Assembly: GCA_044226195.1 (NCBI GenBank) | Contig: JBGAHO010000014.1 | Span: forward strand, 1-64,000 | DNA: 64,000 bases | Source: RPQJ01 sp044226195 | Lineage (GTDB): Bacteria; Pseudomonadota; Gammaproteobacteria; Steroidobacterales; Steroidobacteraceae | Reading direction: 5' to 3' | Notes under the pieces: model-generated | Told to the model about the DNA's origin: nothing | Database searches by the model: none | Seen by the model: the letters and a program-made list of their open reading frames with translations, nothing else | Program-made: the position numbers and the translations under genes | In this document: piece by piece, positions 14,934 to 25,223 of the stretch | Layout of the letters: each line of letters opens with the position of its first letter | Position numbering within the stretch: the stretch's first letter is position 1

Positions 14934-17189
14934 ATGCTCGAGGTCAAGACCAGGCTGGTCGCGCCGGCGTTGATGACGCTCGCCGGCGTGTTGGCAGGTT
15001 GCAGCGCATCGCAGGACGGCGGCAACTTCCCGCCTCCTCCGACGGAAGTCGCGACCGCGAAATTCAACATCGCGACCGGTGACCTGCCGTACCCCGCCGA
15101 CCCGTTCTTCTTCTCGGGCTCGACCGACGGCACGCTCAACCTGCCGACCATCGCGTATCGCCCGGGTTCGATGCAGAACGCGCTGAACGCGCTCGACGGC
15201 TGGTCGACCTCGGCCACGCTCGCGACCGGCTTCTCGATGGCGATCGACCCGGCCTCGATCAGCGGCGCGTCGGTGAAGATCGTCAAGATCTACGTCAATC
15301 CGCTCAACAAGGCGCCGGTCGACGTGACGGACCCGGTGCAGGTCGCCTCGTACCTGCCGACGGGCTGGCCGCTCGCGCAGGGCCCGGTCGCGGGCGTGCT
15401 CACCTTCGGCACCGACTACACCGCGAGCGTCGACGACTCGAACGACAGCTACGGCAAGTTCCTGAAGATCACGCCGCTCAAGCCGTTCGCCTACAGCAAG
15501 GGTCCGGTCGCCGCGGGCGGCAAGATCCTCAACGTCGGCTACATCGTGCTGATCACCGATGCGCTCAAGGCCACCGACGGGCAGTCGTTCGGCGCGGACA
15601 CGCTGTACGCCGCCTACAAGTCGGCGCCGGCGGACTGCAGCACGATCACCAATGCGACCGCGAAGCTGATCTGCCAGTTCACCAAGCCGCAGTTCGCGAT
15701 CGCGCAGGCGGTCGGCGTCAACCCGGCCTCGCTGGCGCTGTCGTGGAGCTTCTCGACGCAGTCGGTCGACGATACGTTCGCGTACCTGTCGGCGACGCTG
15801 TCGGCCAAGCAGACGATCATCGTGCCCGCCTACGTGGGCGCGCTCGGTCGCATCCTCACGACCCACGACGCGAATGCGGGGCTGGCCGGCAAGGCCAACA
15901 TCTACACGGGCTCCACGGTCCTGCCGTACTACCTCACGAGCACGGACGGCACGCAGTCGCTCGCGGCACAGAAGGCCGCGGTGAACGCGAGCTTCTGGAG
16001 CGCCGCCGCGGCCTCGCCCGTGCCCGGCGTCGATCCCGCGAGCCGCAACCTGACGATGTTCAACTGGGCGCCGGCCAAGACGGCCGATGTCGTGGTCCCG
16101 CTGCTGGTGACCGTCCCGAACGCCACCTCCGCGTGCGCGGGCAAGCCGGCCGGCGGCTGGCCGATCGCGATCGTGCAGCACGGCATCACGGGCAACCGCT
16201 CGCAGGCGCTCGCGATGGCGGACGCGTTCGCCGACCAGTGCTTCATCGTCGTGTCGATGGACCTGCCGCTGCACGGCATCACCGCGACCGATGCGGCCGA
16301 TCCGCTGACGGGCTTCCACTGCTTCGCCCCGCCGGCCGCCGCCAACCCGGCCTGCCTCGGCGCAGTCGAGCGCACGTTCGACGCGGACTTCGCGAACAAC
16401 ACCACGGGTGCCGCGACGCCGGACGGCAAGCCGGACTCTTCGGGTGGCTACTTCATCAACCTCGCGAGCCCGCTCACCGGGCGCGACAACCTGCGCCAGG
16501 CCGAAGCTGACCTGATCCAGCTCGCGCGCTCGATCCCGGGCCTCGCGGTCGCGCAGGCTGCCCCGGGTTCGCTGCCTGCCGGAGCAGTCGGTGTCGACAC
16601 GTCGCGCATCCACTTCACCGGCCTGTCGCTCGGCTCGATCGTCGGGGCGAGCTACGTGCAGTACTCGCCGGAAACCCGCACGGCCGCGCTGTCGGTGCCG
16701 GGCGGCGTGGTCACGCAGTTGCTGAATGACTCGGCGGCGTTCGGCCCGAGCATCCGCGCCGGCGTGAACGCGCAGGGCCTGTCGCCGGGCTCGTTCCTGT
16801 ACAACCTGTACTTCCGGGACTTCCAGGCCGTGATCGACTCGGGCGATCCGATCAATCACATCAAGGCTGCGCAGGCCGCGCACCCGACGCTGCTCTTCAA
16901 GGTGCTGAACGACACGGTCGTGCCGAACAACTCGACCGATCGCCTCATCACCGCGGGCGGCCTCACCAAGCTCACGGCGCTCGGCAACAACCCGGTCGCC
17001 GCCGGGGCGGGCGTGTGGAGTTTCTTCAAGGTCGGTTCGCACGGCACGCTGTTCGATCCGACGGCCAGCCTGCCGGCCACCGGTGAAATGCAGGCGCAGG
17101 CCATCGGCTTCGCGGCGACCGCGCCGCTGCCGGGCGGCCCGTACGTGCCGGTCGGCCTGATCGACGCGAGCGTGCTGGACCTGAACTGA
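14934..17189 (+). CDS. Lipase-like lipoprotein (Pla-1/cef, VolA type)
   Basis: The 751-residue precursor has a lipobox, LAGVLAGC, with the lipidated Cys near residue 23. The N-terminal half, from FNIATGDLPYPADPFFFSGS on, matches bacterial virulence-factor lipase N-terminal domains. The C-terminal half is an alpha/beta hydrolase with VQHGITGNRSQALAMADAFA near 415 and the nucleophile GLSLGS near 563; acid and His lie further on (FKVGSHGTLF near 700). Surface or outer-membrane lysophospholipase or lipase activity is inferred from the VolA/Pla-1 relatives. A strong terminator follows. Confidence 0.8.
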   Translation: MLEVKTRLVAPALMTLAGVLAGCSASQDGGNFPPPPTEVATAKFNIATGDLPYPADPFFFSGSTDGTLNLPTIAYRPGSMQNALNALDGWSTSATLATGFSMAIDPASISGASVKIVKIYVNPLNKAPVDVTDPVQVASYLPTGWPLAQGPVAGVLTFGTDYTASVDDSNDSYGKFLKITPLKPFAYSKGPVAAGGKILNVGYIVLITDALKATDGQSFGADTLYAAYKSAPADCSTITNATAKLICQFTKPQFAIAQAVGVNPASLALSWSFSTQSVDDTFAYLSATLSAKQTIIVPAYVGALGRILTTHDANAGLAGKANIYTGSTVLPYYLTSTDGTQSLAAQKAAVNASFWSAAAASPVPGVDPASRNLTMFNWAPAKTADVVVPLLVTVPNATSACAGKPAGGWPIAIVQHGITGNRSQALAMADAFADQCFIVVSMDLPLHGITATDAADPLTGFHCFAPPAAANPACLGAVERTFDADFANNTTGAATPDGKPDSSGGYFINLASPLTGRDNLRQAEADLIQLARSIPGLAVAQAAPGSLPAGAVGVDTSRIHFTGLSLGSIVGASYVQYSPETRTAALSVPGGVVTQLLNDSAAFGPSIRAGVNAQGLSPGSFLYNLYFRDFQAVIDSGDPINHIKAAQAAHPTLLFKVLNDTVVPNNSTDRLITAGGLTKLTALGNNPVAAGAGVWSFFKVGSHGTLFDPTASLPATGEMQAQAIGFAATAPLPGGPYVPVGLIDASVLDLN

Positions 17190-17212
17190 TCCAGCCTCGC
17201 TTCGGGACTCGG

Positions 17213-17245
17213 GAAGGGCGGGAGCAATCCCGCCCTTCTTTTTTT
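17213..17245 (+). terminator. Rho-independent terminator
   Basis: An 11-bp perfect stem, GAAGGGCGGGA / TCCCGCCCTTC, with a GCAA tetraloop is followed by seven T residues. It ends the lipoprotein transcript 24 bp after its stop. Confidence 0.95.
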
Positions 17246-17252
17246 CATCCGC

Positions 17253-17258
17253 TACAAT
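17253..17258 (+). promoter_or_regulatory. Probable -10 hexamer of the ftsYEX operon
   Basis: TACAAT lies 46 bp before the ftsY ATG and just after the preceding terminator. The -35 would fall within the terminator T-tract (TTCTTT-like). Confidence 0.45.
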
Positions 17259-17304
17259 CGGGCCCGCCGTCGCCACCCCCATCGGATCAGGGTTCCCGCC
17301 AAGC

Positions 17305-18299
17305 ATGGGTCTGTTCAGTTTCAAGTCGAAGCCGGCCGGCGCGCCGGCCACGGACGCAGGCGAGGCGAAGAAGCCCGGCTTCGTCGCCCGGTTGCGGGCC
17401 CGGCTGAACCGCGGCAACTCCTGGCTCACCTACGACCTCGCCAACCTGCTGCCGGGCGGCAAGATCGACGAGCAGGTGCTCGACGAACTCGAGACCCGCC
17501 TGATCGCTGCCGACGTCGGCATCGAGACGACACAGAAGATCCTCGACTCGCTGCGCGCGCGCGTCGCCCGCAAGGAACTCGGCGACCTCGAGGCGCTGCT
17601 GTCGGCGCTGCGCGGCGCGCTGCTCGAGATCGTGCAGCCGGTGGCGCAGCCCCTGGTCATCGATGCCGCGCAGCGGCCGTTCGTCGTGCTGGTGGTGGGC
17701 GTGAACGGCTCGGGCAAGACCACCACGATCGGCAAGCTCGCGCGCCTGTGCCGCGACGCGGACCGCAAGGTCGTGCTCGCCGCCGGCGACACCTTCCGCG
17801 CCGCGGCGATCGAGCAGCTGCAGGTCTGGGGCGAGCGCAACGACGTGCCGGTGATCGCGCAGGCGGCGGGTGCCGATCCCGCGGCCGTCGCTTTCGACGC
17901 GCTGCAGTCGGCCAAGGCGCGCGGCGCCGACGTGCTGATCGCCGACACAGCGGGGCGCCTGCACACGCAGAGCAACCTCATGGAAGAACTCAAGAAGGTG
18001 AAGCGCGTGCTCGGGCGCGTCGAGCCGACGGCGCCGCACGAAGTGCTGCTGGTGCTCGATGCCGGCCAGGGCCAGAACGCGCTCGCGCAGGCGCAGCAGT
18101 TCCACCAGGCCGTCGGCGTGACCGGCATCGTGCTCACCAAGCTCGACGGCACCGCCAAGGGCGGCATCGTGTTCGCGATCGCGGACCGGCTCGGGCTGCC
18201 GATCCGCTACATCGGCGTCGGCGAGTCGGCCGAGGATTTCGCCGTGTTCGACGCGGAGCAGTTCGTCGACGCCGTACTGCAGCCGCGGCCGGAGGCGGC

Positions 18300-18303
<4 letters not shown>
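17305..18303 (+). CDS. ftsY: Signal recognition particle receptor FtsY
   Basis: The 332-residue SRP GTPase docks ribosome-SRP complexes at the inner membrane. A short basic N-terminal segment replaces the long acidic domain of E. coli. The NG domain has the helical N part (YDLANLLPGGKIDEQVLDEL), G1 VVGVNGSGKTTTIGKLA near 131, the insertion-box AAGDTFRAAAIEQL, G3 DTAGRLHTQ and G4 TKLDGTAKGG. It starts the conserved ftsY-ftsE-ftsX operon and overlaps ftsE by four bases (GTGA). Confidence 0.97.
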
Positions 18304-18997
<694 letters not shown>

Positions 18998-19001
<4 letters not shown>

Positions 19002-19912
19002 AGCAGTGGTTCGAACGTCACCTGCAGACGCTGGTCGGCTCGCTCGGCCGCCTGTGGACGCACCCGTTCGCCACGCTGCTCACGATCCTCGTGATCGGCA
19101 TCGCGCTCGCGCTGCCCGCCTGCCTGCACGTGCTGGTGCAGAACGTGCGCACCGCGAGCGGCGGCTGGAGCAGCGCGCTCGACATCTCGGTCTACATGAA
19201 GACCTCCGCGAGCCTCGAGGACACGCAGCGGGCTGCCGAGCGCATCCGCAAGCGACGCGACGTCGACGAGGTGACCGTGATCCCGGCCGACGACGCACTC
19301 GCGGAGTTCCGGCGCAGTTCGGGGTTCGGCGAGGCACTCGAGGCGCTCAAGGACAACCCGCTGCCCCACGCGCTCGTCGTGCGCCCGGACGCCGAGTTCC
19401 GCACGCCGGGGCAGGTCGAGTCACTGACCCAGGAACTGAAGCAGGTGCCGGGCGTCGACATCGTCCAGCTCGACACCGAATGGGTCACGCGTTTCAACGC
19501 GATCCTCGACGTCGTGCGCCGCGTGGTGTTCCTCGCCGCCGGACTGTTCTCGCTCGGCATCCTGGTGATCGTCGGCAACACCATCCGTCTCGACATCGAG
19601 AACCGGCGCGACGAGATCGAGGTCACCAAGCTGGTCGGCGGCAGCGATGCGTTCGTGCGCCGCCCGTTTCTCTACAACGGCCTCTGGTACGGGCTCGGCG
19701 GCGGCCTCGTGGCGTGGCTGATCGTCGCCATCGTCGTGTTCGTGCTCGGCGACCCGGTCCAGCGCATTGCGGGCCTGTACGGCAGCACCTTCCGTCTCCA
19801 GGGCCTCGGGCTGGTCGGCTGGCTGGCCCTGACCGGCGGCGGCGTGGTCCTCGGCTGGCTCGGCTCGTTCATCGCCGCCACCCGAGAGTTGCGCGGGATC
19901 GAACCTAAATAA
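18998..19912 (+). CDS. ftsX: Cell-division permease-like protein FtsX
   Basis: The 304-residue inner-membrane protein has one N-terminal transmembrane helix (TLLTILVIGIALALPACL, near residues 28-45), a periplasmic domain of about 120 residues, and three C-terminal helices (from VVFLAAGLFSLGILVIVGN, GGLVAWLIVAIVVFVLG and the final GWLALTGGGVVLGWLG). Just after the first of these is NTIRLDIENRRDEIEVTKLVGGSDAFVRRPF, typical of FtsX. Start is GTG in the ftsE overlap. The gene ends the ftsYEX run; rpoH follows after 125 bp. Confidence 0.96.
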
Positions 19913-19940
19913 TTGTTTTAAAAAGACTTTTCTGGATATT
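19913..19940 (+). promoter_or_regulatory. Candidate sigma-70 promoter of rpoH
   Basis: TTGTTT at 19913-19918 and GATATT at 19935-19940 are 16 bp apart in an unusually AT-rich stretch just after the ftsX stop. Transcription would start near 19947, ahead of the CIRCE element. A TTCCCG/CGGGAA inverted repeat at 19939-19961 overlaps the start. Confidence 0.4.
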
Positions 19941-19973
19941 CCCGGCCGGCATGGGCGGGAACTCCGGGGCTAT

Positions 19974-20000
19974 TTAGCACTCTAACTTCCCGACTGCTAA
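19974..20000 (+). promoter_or_regulatory. CIRCE operator (HrcA binding site) in the rpoH leader
   Basis: TTAGCACTC at 19974-19982 and GACTGCTAA at 19992-20000 are separated by exactly nine bases. The CIRCE consensus is TTAGCACTC-N9-GAGTGCTAA, so 17 of 18 defined bases match. It lies 38 bp before the rpoH ATG, probably in the transcribed leader. HrcA, the repressor that binds CIRCE, is not encoded in the window. Confidence 0.9.
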
Positions 20001-20037
20001 GATTTGCAGCCGTTGGATGGGAGGCCTTGATCCGCAC

Positions 20038-20909
<872 letters not shown>

Positions 20910-20913
<4 letters not shown>

Positions 20914-22220
20914 AGCGCACCGCTCACCGGTTCCGCCGCAGCCGCGCGCACTGCCGCGGTCACGGCGCGGTGCGTCTGTGGATCGAGCGGGTCGGGCAGC
21001 AATTCGCCCGGCGCGGCGAGCCGCGACAGCGCCGTCGCCGCCGCCACCAGCATCGCGTCGGTGAACCGCGGCGCACCGGCCTCCAGCGCGCCCTTGAACA
21101 GCCCCGGAAAGCCCGACACGTTGTTGATGCCCTTGCCGTCCGCGGCAAACACCGCGCCGCGCTCGAGCGCCACGAGCGGATCGATCTCGGCATCCGGATT
21201 CGACAGCGCGAAAATGATCTGGCCGGGGCGCACCCACTCGGGCTTGATCAGCCCCTTCACGCCGGTCGTCGCCACGACGACGTCGGCCTGCGCCATCACC
21301 TCTTCGAGACCCGCGGGCTCGCCGCCGAGCGCGCGCAGGCGCTCGCGCGCTTCCTCGCGCAGGTCCGCGCCGAGCAGCCGGCGCACACCCTGGGCCTTGA
21401 GCAGCCGCGCGATGCCGAGGCCCGCCGCGCCGAGACCAACCTGCCCCACCGTGCTCGAGGCGAGCGTGCGCTCGACCCGGCGCAGCGCATTGAGCAGCGC
21501 CGCGAGCGCGACCACCGCCGTGCCGTGCTGGTCGTCGTGCAGCACGGGAATGTCGAGTCGACGCACCAGCTCGGCCTCGATCTCGAAGCACTCCGGCGCC
21601 GCAATGTCCTCGAGCTGGATCGCGCCGAACGAGGACGCGATCGCCTCCACCGTGTCGATGACCCGCGCCGGGTCGCGCGAGTCGATCAGGATCGGCACCG
21701 CGGTGATGCCCACCAGTGCGGCGAAGAGCGCCGCCTTGCCTTCCATGACCGGCAGGCCGGCGACGGGCCCGATGTCGCCGAGGCCGAGGATCGCCGTACC
21801 GTTGGTGACGACCGCGACCGTGTTGGGACGGTTGGTGTAGAGCGCCGCCTTCGACGGGTCGTCGCGGATCGCGAGGCACACGCGCGCGACGCCCGGCGTG
21901 TAGATGTCGCGCAGGATCTGCTTGGTGTTGATCTGCAGCGAGGCCTGCATGTGGATCTTGCCGCCACGGTGGCGGTTGAACACGCGGTCGGACTTGCCGA
22001 CGAAGCGCGCGTTCGGCAGCGCGTTGATGTGGTCGTAGAAGTGCGGGTTCGCCTTCTCGTCGACCTCGACCGTGATCTCCCACAGCGTGCGGCCCTGCTC
22101 GCGCCGCAGCGACTGGAGGTGCTCGATCACCAGTTGCTCGTCGGCGATGACCTGCAGCACGCTCGCCAGCGACCCGGGTTGCTGGATGGTCTCGACGAGC
22201 AGGATCTCTGGAATCTTCAT
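20910..22220 (-). CDS. ACT-domain malic enzyme
   Basis: The 436-residue protein starts with an ACT-type regulatory domain (residues 1 to about 75, ILLVETIQQPGSLASVLQVI). The malic-enzyme catalytic part follows: YTPGVARVCLAI, the Lys-containing VVTNGTAILGLGDIGP near 140, PVLHDDQHGTAVV, and the Rossmann motif GLGAAGLGIARLL near 268. It decarboxylates malate to pyruvate with NAD(P) reduction; the ACT domain suggests control by a small ligand, perhaps an amino acid. The gene overlaps the upstream deacetylase gene by four bases (ATGA), so the two are co-expressed. Confidence 0.88.
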
Positions 22221-23119
22221 GGCGCACCCACGTGTCGGGCCTCGCGGAACGCGATGGCGTGCAGCCGGGCGGTCCGCTCGGCCGTCGCAGCATACCCTCC
22301 GGCGATCGTGATGACCGTGGGGATCGCCCGAGAGCGGCAGGCGGAGAGTACGCAACGATCGCGGCGGGCGATGCCGTCGTCGGTGAGGCACAGTCGCCCA
22401 TAGCGATCGCCCGCCGCCGGATCTACGCCGGCGAGGTAGAACGCGATGTCGGGCCGGAAGCCGGCGAAGATCGCCGCGAGGTGCGTCTCGAGCAGGGCGA
22501 GGTACTCGTCGTCGCCGAGACCGTCCGCGAGCCCGACGTCGAGCGTCGAGCGCATCTTCTGCCGCGGATAGTTGCGCTCGCCGTGCATGGAGAACGTGAA
22601 CACGTCGGGATCGCCGGCGAAGATGGCCGCGGTGCCGTTGCCCTGGTGCACGTCGAGGTCGATCACCAGCGCGCGGCGGATGTCGCCGTCCCGTTGCAGT
22701 ACGCGGATCGCGACGGCGACGTCGTTGAGCACGCAGAAGCCCTCGCCGTGCGCCGCGAACGCGTGGTGCGTGCCGCCCGCGAGATTGCCGGCGAGCCCGT
22801 CGACCTGCGCAGCCCGCGCCGCGTCGAGGGTGCCCTGTGCCGCCAGCCGCGAGCGGCGGAACAGTGCAGGCGACCAGGGCACGCCGAGCCGACGGACTTC
22901 CGCGGCATCGAGCGTGCCGCGTGCGAGCTTGTCGAGGTAGTCGTCGGCATGCACGAGCCTCAGGTCGGCGATCGCGGCCTCACCGGGCTCGAGCACGTCG
23001 CGCACCGCGAGCAGGCCCTCCTCGACCAGGATCTCGCGCAGCAACGGGTACTTCGCCATCGGAAACGGATGCGTCGCGGGCAACGGCAGGTAGTAGTCGG
23101 GGTGAAAACTGCAACGCAT
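22217..23119 (-). CDS. Histone-deacetylase-superfamily deacetylase
   Basis: The 300-residue protein belongs to the arginase/deacetylase-fold HDAC family (AcuC, acetylpolyamine amidohydrolase relatives). It begins CSFHPDYYLPLPATHPFPM. Catalytic His residues lie in GGTHHAF near 116-122, followed by GFCVLNDVAVA. The metal-binding DLDVHQGNGT lies near 151-160, and ITIAGGY supplies the end of the active site. The substrate is not evident. It overlaps the malic-enzyme gene by four bases. A CGCTAAG-rich 60-bp gap separates it from the divergent lipoprotein gene. Confidence 0.88.
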   Translation of the reverse strand: MRCSFHPDYYLPLPATHPFPMAKYPLLREILVEEGLLAVRDVLEPGEAAIADLRLVHADDYLDKLARGTLDAAEVRRLGVPWSPALFRRSRLAAQGTLDAARAAQVDGLAGNLAGGTHHAFAAHGEGFCVLNDVAVAIRVLQRDGDIRRALVIDLDVHQGNGTAAIFAGDPDVFTFSMHGERNYPRQKMRSTLDVGLADGLGDDEYLALLETHLAAIFAGFRPDIAFYLAGVDPAAGDRYGRLCLTDDGIARRDRCVLSACRSRAIPTVITIAGGYAATAERTARLHAIAFREARHVGAP

Positions 23120-23162
23120 GGCTCACTTTTCGCGACTGCGGGGGCACCGGGTTCCGGGACGC

Positions 23163-23168
23163 TAAGAT
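23163..23168 (+). promoter_or_regulatory. Possible -10 hexamer close to the start codon
   Basis: TAAGAT ends 11 bp before the ATG at 23180, leaving an mRNA leader of only a few bases and no room for a ribosome-binding site. Confidence 0.35.
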
Positions 23169-23179
23169 AGCCATTCGTC

Positions 23180-23791
23180 ATGAAACCCACGACCCGCGCT
23201 GTCGCCTCGTTCGCGCTGGCCGTCCTGGTCGGAGTGACCGCGGGCTGCGCGGATCCGCGCGTGCCGGCCCAACGCGCCATCTCGAACGTGGCCGATGCGA
23301 TCGCGGCCGCCGGCCCCGACGCTGCGCTGTACGCACCCGCGCAACTGCGCGCGGTGGCAGGTCACCTCGCCGAACTGCGAACGCGTTTCGATCGGCAGGA
23401 CTTCGAGGGCGTGGCGACCTCCGCGCCACCCGTCCTCGCCGAAGCACGGGGCCTCGTCACGGCCATCGCGAACGGTCGCGCCCACGCGCGGACGGCCGGT
23501 CGAATCGCCCTGCGCGGCGAATGGTCGCGACTCGCGACGACGGTCCCGGCGGACCTGGCCGCCCTGCGGACTCGACTCGGCGACCTCGGGCGGGCGCACC
23601 GGCCGGCCGCGGGCATCACGAGGGCGACGCTGGCCGGCGCCACGCTCGCCATCGACGACGCCGAGGCCCAGTGGAACGCCGCGAAGGTCGCGGAACGGGA
23701 CGACGACATCACCGCTGCCGTGACGCGGGCGCGGCTGGCCGAGGAAAGACTGGCGGCGGCGCGCTCGGCACTGGGCCGTCCGGTGGGCTGA
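23180..23791 (+). CDS. Helical lipoprotein of unknown function
   Basis: The 203-residue precursor has an N-terminal hydrophobic stretch and a lipobox-like LVGVTAGC, so Cys near residue 19 is probably lipidated. The remainder is Ala/Arg-rich and predicted helical, with AALYAPAQLRAVAGHLAEL near residue 45, a pattern somewhat like DUF4398 lipoproteins. No catalytic motif is visible. It is divergent from the deacetylase gene. An acyl-CoA dehydrogenase gene follows after 95 bp. Function unknown. Confidence 0.65.
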   Translation: MKPTTRAVASFALAVLVGVTAGCADPRVPAQRAISNVADAIAAAGPDAALYAPAQLRAVAGHLAELRTRFDRQDFEGVATSAPPVLAEARGLVTAIANGRAHARTAGRIALRGEWSRLATTVPADLAALRTRLGDLGRAHRPAAGITRATLAGATLAIDDAEAQWNAAKVAERDDDITAAVTRARLAEERLAAARSALGRPVG

Positions 23792-23886
23792 CCGGCGGCG
23801 TCCGACCGGCCCTTCCTTTACCCGGACGAGGCGGATCGCGGAAAATGGCGGTCTGCGCGTTCGCGCCACCCAGCCGGAGTTTCCTC

Positions 23887-25059
23887 GTGCCCGCCAAGAC
23901 CCTCAATCCGCTCGACCTGTACGGCGTCCGCAACCTGCTCTCGGAAGAGGAGCAGATGGTGCAGGACGCGGTGGGCCGCATGGTCGACGAGAAGGTGCTG
24001 CCCATCATCCGGCACCACTTCGAGAACCACACGTTTCCTCGCGAGCTGGTCGGCGAACTCGCGGCCCTCGGCCTGCTCGGCAGCTCGCTCGAGGGTTACG
24101 GCTGTGCCGGCATGAATGCCGTGAGCTACGGCCTCATCTGCCAGGAGCTCGAGCGCGGCGATTCGGGCCTGCGCAGCTTCGTCTCGGTGCAGTCGAGCCT
24201 GTGCATGTACCCGATCTACACCTACGGCAGCGAGGAGCAGAAGAGCCGCTGGCTGCCGCGCATGGCGAAGGGCGAAGTGATCGGCGCGTTCGGCCTCACC
24301 GAGCCGCACGGCGGCTCCGATCCGGCCAACATGAAGACGCACGCGAAGCGCCGCGGCACCGACTGGGTGCTGAACGGCGGCAAGATGTGGATCACCAACG
24401 CGCCGATCGCCGACCTGTTCATCCTCTGGGCGCGCACCGAGGACGGCATCCGCGGCTTCCTGGTGGAGAAGGGCACGAAAGGCCTCGCCGCGCCCGAGAT
24501 CGAGAAGAAGTTCTCGCTGCGGGCGTCGCATACCGGCGCGATCTTCCTCGAGGACGTGGTCGTGCCGCAGGAGAACATGCTGCCCGGCAGCACCTGCGGG
24601 TTGAAGGCGCCGCTGTCGTGCCTGACGCAGGCCCGCTACGGCATCACCTGGGGCGTGATCGGCGCCGCGCAGGCGTGCCTCGCCGAGGTGCTCGAGTATT
24701 CGAAGACGCGCATCCTCTTCAATCGTCCGCTCGCGGCGACGCAGGCGATCCAGATCCGCCTCGCGGAAATGGCGCGCAAGATCACGACGGCGCAGTTGCT
24801 GTCGCTGCAGCTCGGTCGCCTGAAGGACCAGGGCGAGATGACGCCGTCGCACGTCTCGCTCGCCAAGTGGAACAACTGCCGCATCGCCATCGACATCGCG
24901 CGCGACTCGCGCGACATCCTCGGCGGCGCGGGGATCAGTGCCGAGTACCACGCGATCCGTCACGCCCTGAACCTCGAGAGCGTGATCACGTACGAGGGCA
25001 CGGAGACGATCCACCAGCTCACCATCGGGCGCGAGCTGACCGGCATCAACGCGTTCTAG
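23887..25059 (+). CDS. gcdH: Glutaryl-CoA dehydrogenase
   Basis: The 390-residue flavoprotein oxidises and decarboxylates glutaryl-CoA to crotonyl-CoA in lysine, tryptophan and aromatic breakdown. GDSGLRSFVSVQSSLCMYPI near residue 95, FGLTEPHGGSDPANMKT near 135, WITNAPIADLF and the C-terminal VITYEGTETIHQLTIGRELTGI (catalytic Glu in YEGT) are close to known GcdH sequences. GTG at 23887 is chosen for the GGAG 8 bp ahead and the normal length; an open frame further upstream has no family resemblance. It stands alone and is followed by the RNA locus. Confidence 0.92.
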   Translation: MPAKTLNPLDLYGVRNLLSEEEQMVQDAVGRMVDEKVLPIIRHHFENHTFPRELVGELAALGLLGSSLEGYGCAGMNAVSYGLICQELERGDSGLRSFVSVQSSLCMYPIYTYGSEEQKSRWLPRMAKGEVIGAFGLTEPHGGSDPANMKTHAKRRGTDWVLNGGKMWITNAPIADLFILWARTEDGIRGFLVEKGTKGLAAPEIEKKFSLRASHTGAIFLEDVVVPQENMLPGSTCGLKAPLSCLTQARYGITWGVIGAAQACLAEVLEYSKTRILFNRPLAATQAIQIRLAEMARKITTAQLLSLQLGRLKDQGEMTPSHVSLAKWNNCRIAIDIARDSRDILGGAGISAEYHAIRHALNLESVITYEGTETIHQLTIGRELTGINAF

Positions 25060-25119
25060 TCCCCGGCAGACGGTGGGGCAGGTGTCCGCCTTCGCTGTCG
25101 GCTTTTTTTACGAAAGTCA
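25060..25119. other. Gap after gcdH with weak hairpin and T-tract
   Basis: After the gcdH stop a weak GCC/GGC stem is followed by seven T residues (25103-25109). It may end the gcdH transcript. No gene is visible. Confidence 0.35.
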
Positions 25120-25156
25120 TTCGCTTTTCCGCCGGGATTGAGCCGGCGGAAGCGAA
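25120..25156. promoter_or_regulatory. Long inverted repeat, candidate enhancer for a sigma-54 activator
   Basis: TTCGCTTTTCCGCCGG (25120-25135) and CCGGCGGAAGCGAA (25143-25156) are inverted repeats apart from a two-base bulge. The centre lies about 85 bp before the inferred RNA start, a usual distance for binding sites of NtrC-family activators. It could instead be a hairpin ending gcdH transcription, but no T-tract follows. Confidence 0.5.
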
Positions 25157-25164
25157 ATCCATCC

Positions 25165-25177
25165 TAACTAATTGATT
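25165..25177 (-). promoter_or_regulatory. IHF binding-site match
   Basis: The minus strand reads AATCAATTAGTTA, a full match to the IHF consensus WATCAANNNNTTR. It lies between the inverted repeat and the sigma-54 promoter in an AT-rich island, where IHF bending would bring an upstream activator to the polymerase. Confidence 0.65.
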
Positions 25178-25197
25178 TAAAAGAAAGGCCGTGCCGT

Positions 25198-25213
25198 TGG
25201 CACGGGGCTTGCT
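25198..25213 (+). promoter_or_regulatory. Sigma-54 (RpoN) promoter
   Basis: TGGCACGGGGCTTGCT matches the -24/-12 consensus TGGCACG-N4-TTGCW at every fixed base. Transcription is expected near 25224. No protein-coding start follows on this strand before a strong terminator. Confidence 0.88.
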
Positions 25214-25223
25214 CCTTGCTTCC

